Assembly (NCBI GenBank): GCA_028571685.1
Contig: CM053140.1
Location: 23,479,501 to 23,543,500 of the forward strand
Direction: 5' to 3'
Length of the DNA stretch: 64,000 bases
Origin: Heterohyrax brucei
Taxonomy: Eukaryota; Chordata; Mammalia; Hyracoidea; Procaviidae
Shown here: positions 12,330-24,899 of the stretch, piece after piece
How the letters are laid out: each line of letters begins with the position of its first letter
Position numbering within the stretch: the first letter of the stretch is position 1
Notes under the pieces: generated by a model
What the model saw: the letters and a program-made list of their open reading frames with translations, nothing else
Database searches by the model: none
What the model was told of the DNA's origin: nothing
Position numbers and translations under genes: made by a program

Positions 12330-12645
12330 ATTACACAACTGTAGTAAACAAAACAGCTTGATACTGTTGCAAAATAGAATAATCAATTCAGGGGAGAGCC
12401 TAGAAAACTAGGAGAGGACACATCAGCAGGTAAAAACATAACATCTAATAAAGGAAGCAGCCCCACAAAACCCTAGAGAATGGATAGTTTGCAAAAGGAA
12501 AAATGGATAAATTTGACTTCATATAAATTAACAAAAATTTCAAAAAAGTCAAAAAGCGATCTTTTGTAACACAAAACAGAAAAATGGATAATTTTTAATA
12601 TGTAATTCTCATAAATAAATCTAACAAAATACTTCTAAAAGGTTA
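12330..12645 (+). mobile_element. L1 ORF2 3' fragment in relic C
   Basis: ACTGTAGTAAACAAAACAGC and AGAATAATCAATTCAGGGGA are late ORF2-like. Paralogous to 38,390-38,720. Confidence 0.75.
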
Positions 12646-12790
12646 TACCCATTGAAAACCCTAAGGGAAGTCCTACCTTGACACACATGGAGTCACCATG
12701 AGTTAGAATCAATGTGAAAACAACTGTTTGGTGTTTGTTTTGTTTTGGCTTGGCTTGGCTTAGCTTGACTTGGCTTGGCTTGGTAGTTTA
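12645..12790 (+). mobile_element. AfroSINE 3' part with (TTGGC)n tail
   Basis: GAGTCACCATGAGTTAGAAT then GTTTTGTTTTGGCTTGGCTT and further TTGGC units to 12,783. Counterpart at 38,740-38,860 lacks the TTGGC expansion. Confidence 0.7.
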
Positions 12791-13395
12791 CCTAACTAGT
12801 TAGGTTCATCTCCTTTCCCACACTCCAGGTTTTTGTCTCTGTCTCACTGTCTCCCAAGCTGTTCCCTTAGCCTAGAGATCTCTACCAAATTGTATTTAAA
12901 AGGTTACTGATAATCATTCAAGTCTCATTTGAGGCTTCTTCTCTATCCCACCCCCAGCCCACCTTCTCCCTCTCTTTCTCCCTCTCTCTCAACTGCAGTC
13001 CTATCCATGTGAGCTGGGATGGTCCTGGCCTGGGACGTTCCCACACTAGGCAGGGAACTCCTGAAATACGGGACCTGAGAATGGGTACTCCCAGGGACTC
13101 TAGGACACAGATGCACTTGGGCACAGCACTGGATGAAGATCAAGTAGGGCACAGTGAGTGAGTGTCTGCTGGGTGAGGACTGCATGTGATACAGCTGTTC
13201 CTGAGCAAGAAGTGGAAGACTTTCACCCCCAGATGTTGCACGTGAATCTCTGGGCTGGACAGCAGAGTAGACAACAGAAGATGGGAGAAAGCAAACACTC
13301 AGGAAAGTAAAGACCTTTGAAAAAAGTGATTTCAAGGAGAAGAACAAGGTGGGAGAAGAGGACATTGGAGAGGATGTTTATTTACTGAACATGTA

Positions 13396-13943
13396 CAAGT
13401 TCTGACAATTAAGTCTGTGAACTTAACTGTTCTTAAGTGCTGCATGCTTCATTGCTGAATATCACTACAGTCACCTTCAAAGTACTCCTCATGGGAAGCT
13501 ACGCACCAGTGTCAGCACCTACTCCACTCATCAAAGCAGTTTTGCAACTCTTTCTGGAATGGCCATTGTGCACAGCGTCAAGGTGGCAAGCTCACGTGCT
13601 TAATTGTACAGTTGTCTGTGAGGGAGTTCTTAGCTAGTAAACAAAATAACTGTATTGGAACACCCTCCCTCCTTACCTGATCTGCCTCAAATGACTTTTT
13701 TCTTTACCCAAACATAAAGGGAATATTGAAAGGAAAACATTCTGATGACATTCAGGACATCAAGGGTAATAAGACAGCATCTCTGATGGCCATTCCAGAA
13801 AAAAGTTTCAAAACTGCTCTTAAGGGTAAGCTGGGCATTGTCATTCAGTGCATGGCTTCCCAAGGTGACCATAGTGATAGTTAGCAATTAAGTATGTAGC
13901 ACTTTTCCTAGAATGAGTTCATGAATTTCATGACCAGACCTCG
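13396..13943. mobile_element. Palindromic mariner-derived element in relic C
   Basis: 548 bp between TA dinucleotides (13,394-13,395 and 13,944-13,945). The ends CAAGTTCTGACAATTAAGT and, reversed, CGAGGTCTGGTCATGAAATT are related inverted termini, and the arms 13,440-13,560 and 13,775-13,900 are inverted copies. Empty in gene A near 39,620 (TGAACACGTGTAAAGGG). Confidence 0.75.
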
Positions 13944-14173
13944 TATGAAGACACTCTCACACATGGTAGCTATTCTCCTAACAAACCAGATCTTTCTGAC
14001 CCAAAATCCACAAATTTCCTCTCCCAACCAGGCTGGGTGACAGGCCCTGCGTTTGGCCCGTGCTCCTCTTCTCACTAAGCAATTAGGACAGAATCAGTAG
14101 AAAGAACTTGCCCCATCTGTACCAGAGTCAAGGAAAGGTGCTTGGGGAACAAGGCATGAGAGCCTTGGCTCAC

Positions 14174-14501
14174 CATTCAGTCTCCCTCAGGAATTCTCAC
14201 ACCTCCTGCCGGAAGTGCTCCTGGTATTATGGGTGCTCAGCAAGGTTGTAAGGCACCCACAAGAGACCACTCACCATGGTGTCACGGCCTGAGGACAGCC
14301 AGACAGATTTGTGTTGCAAAGCTGCTTCAAGGAGGCTGGAGGAGGGTAGAGCAACATGGAGAAATCCAGAATCCACTCACCAAGTCTTTGGGAAGGAGAC
14401 ACCCCCTACCCCCAATGTAATCCCATGCTGTGACCCTCACCTTCAAACATGGAAGTGTCAGCTTCTGCTCAGATGTCCTCATCTGACAACTCCTTCTCAT
14501 C
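14174..14501 (-). pseudogene. Relic C: decayed CYP4F exons 7 and 8
   Basis: The exon 7-like block is 14501-14441. It reads LSDEDI*AEADTSMFE in the gene A frame: the Arg codon CGA has become TGA, 6 bp are missing relative to gene A, and the upstream AG acceptor is gone; the donor gtgagg survives. The exon 8-like block is 14288-14174. It keeps tcctcag and gtgagc splice sites but reads G-RDTM in place of GHDTT, has in-frame TAA and TGA, and lacks 15 bp near its end. The intron between them is 152 bp, like gene A's after removing its LTR. No exon 6 or exons 9-12 were found nearby. This is the remnant of a third array member, clearly non-coding. Confidence 0.92.
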
Positions 14502-14559
14502 ATACCATCATTATTTCTGAATCACATCAACTGTAAGGGACCTGGAGCCTAACCTGCAG

Positions 14560-14930
14560 TCATACAGGTTTCAGCAGAATTTCCAGACTAAGACAGACTA
14601 GGAAGAAAGGCCTTGCAATCTACTTCCAAAAAGTAACCAATGAAAACCCTAAGGATTACAACAGAAAATTGTTCAGTCTAGTGTTGTAAGACAAGTCCTC
14701 TAGGTTGGAAGACGGTCAAAACACACAGGGGTCATAGCAATGGACTCTTTCAGTCTAGTGTTGTAAGACAAGTCCTCTATGTTGGAAGACAGTCAAAACA
14801 CACAGTGGTCACAGCAATGGACTCAAGCACATCACCTATTGTGAGGCAGATGCAGGAGTAGACAGTGTGTCATTTTGTTGGGCTCAGAGTCACTGTGAGT
14901 GGGAACTGACACTCCAGCTGAGACGACCTG
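14560..14930 (+). mobile_element. tRNA-Gly-SINE body in relic C, with internal 77-bp tandem duplication
   Basis: Shares GACTAAGACAGACTAGGAAG with the other copies. CAGTCTAGTGTTGTAAGACA starts at both 14,674 and 14,751. The gene A copy has a single unit. Confidence 0.7.
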
Positions 14931-15139
14931 AAAAAATTCATCTTCCGTCTAGAAACCCCAAACACACCTTGCAGGCTAGATGACACCCTTCCTCACCATT
15001 CCTAAAGCTGCCTCCCCATGGACCTCCTCGGTGGTCTCCTGACCCCCTATTTTATCCCTGGTTGAAGGACTGAACGCTCCGTCAATATTTCCATATTTCT
15101 CCCTAATGAGAGTTTTTGGAGAAAGAAATCACCAGCAAC

Positions 15140-15560
15140 CTTTCTGTTGCTGTTAAATGCCCTTGAGTCACTTCCAACTTACAATGGCCCTATGCACAGC
15201 AGAACAAAACACTTCACAGTCCTGTTCCATCCTCATAGTCACTGTTATGCTTGAACCCATTGTTGCAGCCACTGTGTTAATCCACCTCGTTGACAGTCTT
15301 CCTCTTATTCAATAACCCTTCCTTTGCCAAGCATGATAGCCTTCTCCATAGACTGGTCCCTACTGATAACTTGCCCTAAGTTTGTGAAAAACAGGTTTGT
15401 GACAAACAGGTTAAATCACACTTGCCTCTAAGGAACATGCTCACTGTACTTCTGAGACAGATTTGATCATTCTTATGGTCCAAGGTGGATTCACTATCCT
15501 TCACCAACACCATAATTCAAAGCCATAAATTCTTTGGTTTCCTTTATTAATTGTACAGCT
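15140..15560 (-). mobile_element. RTE 3' end inside relic C
   Basis: Minus-strand RTE terminus (plus strand ACAATGGCCCTATGCACAGC, AGAACAAAACACTTC). Shared with 41,280-41,700, so inserted before the C/A duplication. Confidence 0.8.
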
Positions 15561-15929
15561 TTTGAAAGCAACTTGGATTACAGTGAACAACCCCTGGATA
15601 TTAAAGACTAAGGATTGCTCCAGGTCCATTTGCCCAAAACCTAAGAAAGTCAGTCCACAGAATCCAGTCTTTTCTCCCTGAGACGCACTTGCTTGCGTGT
15701 CAGTTTGTAAATCTAGTGACTTTGCCCTCTCTCTGGAGACTATCTGTTTACACTCCAGAATAAAGGTCACCCCTCCACTCTCCGCTCTATATTGTTGGAG
15801 GAGAGGAGGGCAAACGTGCCATCTGTCCCATACAAGTTGCAAAACAGAGAATATGAGGGTTATCTCTTACATTCTAAACTCTGTAGCATATACAGTTGAA
15901 TAACTTGGCCCACATCGTGTGTCCATCCA

Positions 15930-16432
15930 AAAATATGTGCAGTAATTTGGCTGGGGCAGGATTCCCTTTATTCTGTGATTGTCCTCCATTTGGCGATTTT
16001 TCTTTGCTATATGTTAAAGGATTAGAGTGGGACTGTAAAATCCCTTTATAAGGTCACCTCCCTGCTCCACTGCAAAGGGAGTTTCCCTGGAGTATGTCTT
16101 GCACCACCCTTCATCCTTTAATCCTATGAGAGATAAAAGGAAAGGAAAGTAAGCAGAGAATTCAAAACCTCACACCAGCAAAAAAGCAGCACAAGAAGAG
16201 CACGACATTTTAGACCTGAGGTTCCTGCGCAAACATGCTCCCTGACCAAACACTGATGCAGCACAACGACTTTCCTCCAGAGCCGACAAGGGGAAAGCCT
16301 TCCCATGGAGTGGACATCCTGAATTTAGACTTGTAGCCTACCAGACTGTGCAATAACAAACCTTTCTTTGTTAAAGCCATCCTCTTTTGTGGTATTTCTG
16401 TTGGAGTAGCACTGGATGACTAAAACAGCACC
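15930..16432 (+). mobile_element. MaLR-type LTR
   Basis: Contains AGTAATTTGGCTGGGGCAGG and GTGATTGTCCTCCATTTGG, and ends GTAGCACTGGATGACTAAAA. It bounds the relic C block and interrupts the RTE at 16.4 kb. Confidence 0.75.
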
Positions 16433-18150
16433 GTAACTGATAGTCCCTCAATTACTAAAGCCTTGTTTTTTGGAACACCCTCACTGCAGCTTGTACTTCT
16501 TCCTTCAGTACCATCAGTTCTTGAGTACATGCTACTTCCTGAAATGGTTAAATGTTGATCAATTATTTTTGGTACAGTGAATCTGTGCATTCCTTCCATC
16601 TTCTTTTGACGCTTCCTGCAACATTTAATATTTTTTGTGTAGAGTCCTTCAGTATTGCACCTCGAAGCTTGAGCTTTTTTCTTCAATTCTTTTAGCTTGA
16701 GAAATGTCAAGGGTGTTCTTCCTTTTGATGTTTGATCTCCAGGTCCTGGCACTTGTCATTATAATACTTCGTCTTCTTAGGCTGTCCTTTGAAATCTCTG
16801 TTCAGCACTTTTACTTCATTTTCCCTACTTGCTATAACTATTCTAAGCTGATGAGCAACTTGCAGAGTCTCTTCTTACATCCATTTTGCTCTTTCTTTCC
16901 TATATTTTTAATGATCTCTTGCTTTCCTCATGGATGACATCCTTGATGTCATCCCAAAACTCTACTTGTCTTTGGTCATTACTGTTTAATGAGCCAACTC
17001 TTTAAATACTCCCTAAATTTTGGTAGAAAATAATCAAAGTTGTGTTTTGAACCTCAGAGACTTGTTCTAATTTTTTTCAACTTCAACTTGAACTTGCGTA
17101 TGAGCAATTGATGGTCTTTTCCTAAATCGGTCCCTGGCCTTGTTTCAACTGAAAATGCTGAGTTTTTTTCTTATCTTTATAAACAGATGTACTTAATTTG
17201 ATTCCTGTGTATTCCATATGGTGAGGTCCCTATATATAGATGCCATTTATATTGGTGAAAAAGGGTATTTACAATGAAAAAGTTGTTGATCTTACAAAAT
17301 CCTATCTTGCAATCACAACATCATTTCTATCTCCAGGGACACATTTTATAATAACTGTTCTTTCTTCTTTGTTTCTGACCTCTGGTGATTATAAACACAT
17401 CTTGATTCATGTTCAATCAATTTCAGAATTCAGAAGTTGGCAAAAATCTTCAGTTTCCCCATCATTGGCATTAGTAGTTGATGCATAAATTTGAATAATA
17501 GCTATATTAACTGGTCTTCCTTGTAAGCATATGAATATTATCCCACCACTGACATCATTGTACTTCAGGACTGTTCTTGAAATGCTGTTTTTGAACTTGA
17601 ATGCAACACCATTCCCCTTCAATTTGTCTTTCCCAGCATAGCACACCATACAATTATCCTATTCATAATGGCCAGTATCAGTCCATTTCAGCTCATCAAC
17701 GCTTAGGATGTCAATGTTTATATATTCCATTTCATTTTTTATGACTTACAATTTTCCTGCCTTCATACATTTGCCCTTTCTGTTATTGATGGATGTTTGC
17801 TGCTCTTTCTTCTCATTTTAAGTCATGCCACATAAGCAAGTGAAGATCCAAACAGCTTGACTCCATCTGTGTCATTAAGAGCAACTCCACTTTGAGGAGG
17901 CAGCTTTTCCCTGGTCTTCTTTTGAATCTCTTCAACCTTAGGGGTTCATCTTCTGGCACAATGTCAGACAGTGTTCTGTCACTACACGTAAGATTTCCAC
18001 TGGCTAATATTTCTTCAGGAGTAGGCTGCCCAGTCTTTCTCCCTAGTCTTAATCTAGAATTTCAGCTGAAATCAGGTCATCATTGGTGACCCCGCTTGTA
18101 TTTGAAAAAACTGCCAGCATAGCTTCCAGCATAATAGCAACATGCAAGTT
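16433..18150 (-). mobile_element. RTE-class LINE, 5' part (endonuclease region)
   Basis: A minus-strand segment with GNGVAFKFKNSISRTVLKYN and NIAIIQIYASTTNANDGETE matches the APE-type endonuclease part of the 29-32 kb copy. It is followed toward lower coordinates by the linker (FLKLKELKKKAQA). Interrupted at 16,432 by an LTR. Confidence 0.85.
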
Positions 18151-18153
18151 GTT

Positions 18154-18676
18154 TTAGTCAGCTAGTACTGCTCTAACAGAAATACTACAAAGTGGATGGC
18201 CTTAACAAAGGCACGTTTATTCTTGCACATTCCAGTAGGCTACAAGTCCAAATTCAAGATGTCCATTCCAGGGGAAGCCTTTCCTCCTTCTCAGCTCTAG
18301 AGGAAAATCTGGTATTGCATCAGTCTTTGTCCAGGGAGCATGCTGGTACAGGAACCTCAGGTCTGAAGGATGTGCTCTTCTCCCAGTGCTGCTTTCTTGA
18401 GTGGTGTGAGGTTCCCAATTCTCTGTTTGCTTCCCTTTCCTTTTACCTCTTGTAAGATGAAAGGATTAGGGCTAGGTGCAAGCCATACTCTAGGGAAACT
18501 TTCTTTACAGTGGAGCAGGGAGGTGATCCTCTAAAGGAATTTACAGTCCCACCCTAATCCTCTAACATACAGCACAGGGAAATCACACAACGGAGGACAA
18601 TCGTAAAATATAGAGAGTCATGACCCAGGCACATGGTTACACATATTTTTGGGTGGACACAATTCAATCTATGACA
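18154..18676 (-). mobile_element. MaLR-type LTR, near full length
   Basis: The plus strand starts TTTTAGTCAGCTAGTACTGC and ends GGACACAATTCAATCTATGA, both family termini in reverse. Confidence 0.8.
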
Positions 18677-18799
18677 GAAGCCACCACAGTATAACAAACT
18701 AACAGATGGACAGATGTATGATACAGCCAGTATGAATGGCATAGCTAGCACACAAAATTTTTGGCAGTTCATAAAGAGTTAAACACAGAATTACCGTAT

Positions 18800-19495
18800 G
18801 TGAGGAGGTAGCACCAAGATGGCAGAGAACCTGAGTACTTCTGTCGTTCCTCTTACAACAGAGACCCCAAAAAAACAAAGGAATAGATTATACATGACTT
18901 TCTAGGAGCCCTGAACTTCAAAGACAAAGTTGAAGAACTAGACTGAGCAGCTGAGGAAAGAGATGCATTTCAGAAGCAGCAAGGAGTTTCCAGACCTGAC
19001 CTAGCAGTAATCAGCACCCTGCTTGTGGATCTAACTGCATGAGCACAACAAGACAAACAGCAGCATTCAAGATGCATTTTCCACATCAGGAGAGACTGAG
19101 TAGCGAAAAGTCCACTCATTCCTTCTGAATCAGTGAAAAGCAGTACTTAATCAGCAAAAGATAGATAACCTGCATCTAACCCCTTGTGAAGATCAAAAAC
19201 CCTCCTTTGGGATAAATGATTAACATCATTCTTAATGAAGAAAGGCTGGAAACATATCCCTTGAGAATAGAAACAAGGATATTCTTTACCACCACATCTA
19301 TTTAACAATGTGCTGGAAGTCACAGCTAGAGCAATAGGGCAAGAAAAAGAAACAGAGGACTTGCAGACTTTTAAAGAAATTAAACTGTACCTATTTGCAG
19401 ATAGTGTGATATTATACATACAAAACCAAAAAGACTCTGTGAGAAAACTACTGGAACAAATGAAAGCATTCAACAGAGTAGAAGGATACAAGATG
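18800..19495 (+). mobile_element. L1 fragments
   Basis: AGCACCAAGATGGCAGAGAA resembles an L1 5' region. After 19,250 an ORF2 RT piece reads VTARAIGQEKETEDLQTFKE with LFADSVILYIQN, a decayed FADD-type motif. Confidence 0.75.
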
Positions 19496-19496
19496 T

Positions 19497-20740
19497 TGCT
19501 GCTGCTGTTAAGTATAGTTGAGTCTGACTCATAGCAACCCTATGTATGACAGAATAAAACACTACTCTGTCCTGTGCCATTCCCACACTCATTGTTATGT
19601 CTGGGCTCACTGTTGCAACCACTGTGTCAAATCATCTCGTTGAAGGTCTTCCTCTTTTTTGACTACTCTTTACCAAGCGTGATGTCCTTCCCCAGGGATT
19701 GATCCCTTCTGACCACATGTCCAAGGTTTGTAAGACACAGTCTTGCCATCCTTGCTTCTGTGTAGCATTCTTGTGCCCCATCTAAGACAAATCTGTTCAT
19801 TTCTTTGGCAGTCCATGGTATATCAATATTCTTCTCCAACACCACAATTCAAAAGCATCAGTTCTTCTTCTGTCTTACTTATTCATTGTCCAGCTTCTGA
19901 ATGCTTATGTTGCCATTGCTTGGGTCAGGTGCACCTTAGTCTTAAAGATAATCTTTGCTTTTCCACACTTTAATGAAGTCTTTTGCAGCAGATTTTCCTA
20001 ATGCAATATGTCTGTTGATTTCTTAACTACTACTTCCATGGGTGTTGATTATCATCCAAGTGAAAAAAAAATGCTCAGCAACCTCAGTCTTTTCTTCATC
20101 TATCATGATGTTGCTTATTGGTCCAGTTGTGAGGAATTTTGTTTTATTAATGTTGAGGAGTAATCATTGCTGAAGTCTTGTGGTCTCTAATCTTTATCAG
20201 TGTTTTAAGTCCTTTGCAAGCAAGGCTGCATCTTCTGCATATGACAAATGGTTAACAAATCTTCCTCCAATCCTGATGACTGGCTTTTCTTCATATACTC
20301 CACCGTCTTAGATTGTTCGTTCAGCATACAGATTGAATAGGTTTGGTGAAAGTCTAGAATCCTGATGCACACCTTTCCTGACTTTAAACCATATGGCCGA
20401 GCCGAGTGCCGTCGAGTCGGAACCATATAGTGTCCCCTTATTTTGTTCAAAGTACTGCAACTTGATCCAGGTACAGATTCCTCATAAACACAATTTAAGT
20501 GTCCTGGAATTCCCATTCTCTACAATGTTATCCAAAATTTATTATAGTCTACACCGTCAAATGCTTTTGCACAATCAATAACGCATGGAGTAAACCTCTT
20601 TCTGAGATTCTCTACTATCAGCCAAGATCCATCTGACATCAGCAGCAACATCCTTCATTCCATGTTGTCTTCTGAGTCTATCTTGAATTTCTGGAAGTTC
20701 TGTCAATGCACCGCCACAACGATTTGTGAATTATTATTTT
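19497..20740 (-). mobile_element. RTE-class LINE, 3' part
   Basis: Minus-strand segment ending at the GTTGCTGCTGCTGTTAAG terminus (19,495-19,512), with the same C-terminal and RT stretches as the copy at 9.3 kb. Carries a 26-bp SINE-tail insertion at 20,395. L1 sequence abuts its 3' end. Confidence 0.85.
20395..20420 (-). mobile_element. 26-bp AfroSINE-tail insertion in an RTE copy
   Basis: The minus strand reads CCGACTCGACGGCACTCGGC plus a few bases. Flanked by AACCATAT at 20,387-20,394 and 20,421-20,428. The same RTE position at 30,145-30,160 lacks it (AAACCATGCAGTGTCCCC). Confidence 0.65.
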
Positions 20741-20744
20741 TGTA

Positions 20745-21464
20745 TTCAGAAGTTAAAAAATAGAAATGCATGTTAAACAATCTTTAAGTTGACTTTCTTC
20801 TTGCATGCTACAACAGAAGAAAAATATAACAGATAGTTAATCTTTGTAAGCTAGCCTTGAGACATAAGTAAATTGTAAACAGCCTTCCTAATCTCTAACC
20901 TCTAAGAAAAGATGCAACATTTGGCTAATCTCTAACCTTGGAGAGAAGATATAATCACATTTGACATCACATTGTCTATTGTTATGTGAGAAAATCACAT
21001 ATAAACTATAGATTTCTACTCACTTAGTGAGAGAAGGAAGAGACAAAGGAATCTCCCTCTGGTTGCTTGCTCTCTCTAAAGACCAAAAACCTGCTGTGAC
21101 TCTGCCTATCACTGCTAATCTTGGACCTTCACAACATGGAAACTTTGCTGAGTTTGAGCAGAGGTCAAGTCTTTGTCCAGAAACCGCTTGTTAAGGGCAA
21201 ATACCTGAAATCTAAAAATTTGGACTCCAACCACTAAAAAATCATTGAAATTTTTAATCCTGATTCTCTGGTTCTGAACTAATGTCTTGGGGTCTTGCAT
21301 GCACTGGCATGACAATCTTGCAATAAACCAAATGAGTTTATACATTTCACACCTGAGCACTTCTGAACTTATTTTGAAATAAAATCCTGGAGAATGATTG
21401 CTTTTTTGTAATGTTTAAATATTCTCAATCAATAATGGGAAGAGCAAGGGGGATGACAAATAAA
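20745..21464. other. Unassigned, possibly an LTR
   Basis: Paired motifs (AATCTCTAACCT twice near 20,890 and 20,925), CTCTCTCTAAAGACC and CTTGCAATAAACCAAATGAG suggest an ERV-type LTR with an AATAAA, but no termini were established. No coding. Confidence 0.3.
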
Positions 21465-23320
21465 TGTAAACTAAATAACACCCTGTTTAAAAAAATTACT
21501 GGATGACAGAGTAAATCAAAGCTAGAATTTTAAAAAATTCATGCAATCAAATGAGCATGAAAACACAATGTACCAAAACCTGTGGATTCAGAGTTCAACA
21601 TATAATCATGAAGCACAGCACCCCCACAGGAGCTTGAATAAAAATCAGAGCAGAAATAAATAAACAAACCACTGAAAAAAATAGAATCAACAACGCTAAA
21701 ATCTGTGTTTTTAGAAGGATGAATAACATTTACAAACCACTAGCCAAACTGGCACACACACACAAAAAAAGATACAAATAAGTAAAATATGGTGATATTA
21801 CAACAGAACAAACTGAAATTAAAAGAGCCATAACAAAATACTATGAAAAATTATACTCCAAAGACTTAAAACCTTTACCAAAGGGGTAAACTTCTAGAAA
21901 CAAACCACATGCCTAAACTAACAGAAACTGAAGTTGAAAATTTGAATAGACTCATAACAAAAGAAGAAATTGAAGGGATCATAAAGGAATATTTCAATGA
22001 CAAAAACGACAACAAAAAGCTGTAATCCAGACAGTTCAAATAGAGGATTCTGTCAAACATTCAGATAACAGATTACATTAATTTTACTTAAACTGTTCTA
22101 GAGTATGGAAAATGAAGGACTACTCTCAAAATAATTTTGCAAAGCCAGTATACCCTTAATAGCAAAGCCAGGCAAAGATGTCACTAAGAAAGAAAACTAG
22201 GGACTGATATCTCTCAGGAAAATAGATGCACAAACTCTCAGCAAAATACGAGTTAATAGAATACAACAGCATATCAAGCTATAACATATCATGACCAAGT
22301 AGAATTCATACCAGGCATGCAAGGTTGGTTCAACAATAGCTAAAAGATGGAATCAACCCAGATGCCCATCAACAGATGAGTGGATAAGCAAACTATGGTA
22401 CATATATAAACTCAATGGAACACTATGCAATGATAGAAAATATAACACGGTTTCAATTGGAAGATATGCTGAGTGAAGTCAGTCAGTGTCAAAAGGACAA
22501 ATATTGTGTAGGACCCCTGTTATAAGGACTTAAAAATAGAATTATCTACAGAAGAAAATAACTTGATGGCTACAAGGGCAAGGGGGTGAGGGTTTATCAT
22601 AGATGAGGTAGTTCAGTTGATAGATGTTAGAAATTTTATTCATTTACTATAATTAATTAGTTATTAATAAACAAAAAAGAAAAAAAGAAAATCAATCAGC
22701 ATAATCCACCACACAAATAAAACACAGGAAAACAAATGATTATATCAATCCAGGCAGAAAAGGTACTTGATAAAGTACAACATGCATTCCTGATTTAAAA
22801 AAAAAAAACCCTTAACAAAACAGGAATAGAAATAGAATTTCTCAATATATTAAAAAGAATTTATGCAAAATCAACAGCCAACATTATCTGCACCAGAGAG
22901 AATCTAAAAGCATTCCCCTTGAGAACAATTACCACACAAGGATGCCCTTTATGAACACTGTTATTCTCATTGTATTGGAAGTCCTAGCTACAGCAATAAG
23001 GCAAGAAAGGGCAAAAAAAAAAAAAAAGAAAAAGAAAAAGACATTCACATTGACAAGAAAAAAGTAGAACTATATTCATAAAAAGCCTTCAGGACACTAC
23101 AGAAAGCTATTAGGACTAATAGACACATTCAACAAAGCTGTAGAATAGAGGATCAACTACAAAACACAGTTGGATTCCTCTACATCAACAAAAAAATCAG
23201 GAAAGCAATAGCATTTACAATAGCCCCTAAAAAGATAAAATAATTAGGAATAAATCTAACCAGGAACGTAAAAGACTTATACAAAGAAAACTGCAAAACA
23301 TTATCGCAAGAAACTAAAAC
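21465..23320 (+). mobile_element. L1 ORF2 fragments with a nested L1 3' piece
   Basis: TAGGGACTGATATCTCTCAG and ACCAAGTAGAATTCATACCA are RT-region L1. At 22,338-22,680 there is 3'-end type sequence (AACCCAGATGCCCATCAACA), then RT sequence resumes to about 23,320. Includes A-rich runs near 22,797 and 23,016. Confidence 0.75.
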
Positions 23321-23322
23321 AG

Positions 23323-23640
23323 ATGGTCATGGTTTGAATTCTTACCCCCCTCCCCCCCAAAAATAGATGTCTACTGGGCCAGGTCATAATTCCCAGTGTT
23401 GTGTGATTGCCAATCATTTTGTAATCTGATGTGATTTTCCTACGTGTTGTAAATCGTATCTTCATGGTGTTAATGAGGCAGGATTAGAGGTAGTTACTTT
23501 AATGAGGAAGGACTAAGACGGCAAGACTGGTTTTGTCCTGAGTCTCATTTGAGAAATGAAAGAGAGAAGCAGAGAGATGGGGGGATCTCATAACATACAG
23601 AAAGTAGTGCCAGAAACACCCCACATGCACTTACCTCTGA
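23323..23640 (+). mobile_element. MaLR-type LTR, 5' half
   Basis: ATGGTCATGGTTTGAATTCT, then GTGTTGTGTGATTGCCAATC and GGTGTTAATGAGGCAGGATT. Its 3' half is missing. Confidence 0.7.
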
Positions 23641-24896
23641 ATCCTAGATTGCACCTCAGTAAAATGGAAATAATAATGTCCACCTCCCAAGTATTGAAAA
23701 CATGGTGCCTGGTGGCTCATACGAGCTGATCATGAAATCCTCTATGAATATTGCTGAAGAATATGATACTGTCCTTAAACCTGGGCCAGTAGGATAGCTT
23801 AGGTCCTAAAACTCTGAAGTCCCACACCTTTGAGTGCTTTCCTCAAAGGAACCTCTCCTCTGGTGTCTGCGACTGTCCAGGGCTGTCTGTGTCTTCCAGA
23901 GGGGGACTCAGAGCTAGATTGAATCTGAGTAGTTCTCAGTCATAGGACATACCTGGAGATTTTCAGAGTCCCCTATTTTGTGGTACCTGCAAGGGCCGGC
24001 TTTAATCCTTGGCTCTTCATTTCGGGCATTCTTGATCCTCAAACCCACTCACGGGTTTGACAAGATGTTCCAAGTAGCTCTGACTACTGCCCTTGTAACC
24101 TATTGTTACAGCTTTTTTTTTTTCATGGGTTCACCTAGGAACCAGCAGCTAGATGGCACTAACATGCTGCCTTGGAGCCAGGATGAGTTCAGGGCTGTGG
24201 TTACAGATGGGTCAATGCCAACACTTGAATCTGAGTTAGGTGTGAATCTGTGCGTTGGCTGTGACCGCTTGTGTCTTAATTTTCTGGTGTCACCTCTGGT
24301 CTACAGTATCTGAAGGCGACAGGGATGGTGGCAGGGGTCCTTTCTTCTGTTGGCCCCTGCTACTGGCCCGAAGTGGTCCACAACAGGGAGTCTACGTGCT
24401 CCATGTCATGTATCCGACACTCCTCCAGGTATAGCCCAGCTTCCTGCCCCCAAGTGTTCTAGCGGTGACAGTGCGTCTACAGAATAATGCCTTCTGCAGA
24501 GGCCTGGTTTTGTCCCAAGCTCCACTATCACCACGACGTTTGCCCTCAGAAAAATGACACAGACCTCTAAACTTAAGTTTCCTCAGGGAGAGGAACAAGA
24601 AGGCCTACCTGTCAGGGTGGTTATAATGATTGGATGAGCACGAGTGAACATAGTATGTGGCACATGCTCAAGAAATGAGCGTGCACCGTTGAATATCAGG
24701 TTACAGAGTTTGGATTCTCCCGCTGAATTCCATACAATCAGCTTCTGCTGAGTCAGTATTGTTAGCCTAGGACTGTTCTAGACCCTGGGACACAGAGATA
24801 AATCACATCCAGCCCCAGACCCATGATCCAGCAGCCACTACCCAAGTTGAAAGGCTGTGATGGTGACCTCTGTTGGGCACTGTGGGAAAATATTAA
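23641..24896. other. Unique intergenic sequence
   Basis: Apart from MIR-like words near 23,640 and 24,570-24,700 I recognise nothing. The longest open frames lack composition or motifs of a gene. Confidence 0.4.
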
Positions 24897-24899
24897 GGA

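Larger units (their letters stand above)
11330..15920. repeat. Relic C duplication block (pairs with about 36,290-42,035)
   Basis: Shared order in both blocks: MaLR LTR, GGCTGGGCCATGAT stretch, L1 ORF2 end, AfroSINE tail, CYP intron sequence, exon 8, exon 7, tRNA-related SINE body, RTE 3' end, and TATACAGTTGAATAA at 15,890 and 42,007. The left end is cut by the RTE at 9.3-11.3 kb, the right end by an LTR at 15.93 kb. Confidence 0.8.

Noticed and set aside
13396..13943. Inverted arms considered as a microRNA hairpin
   Set aside because: The arms are too long and diverged and are explained by a palindromic mariner element; no conserved mature-length stem is evident.
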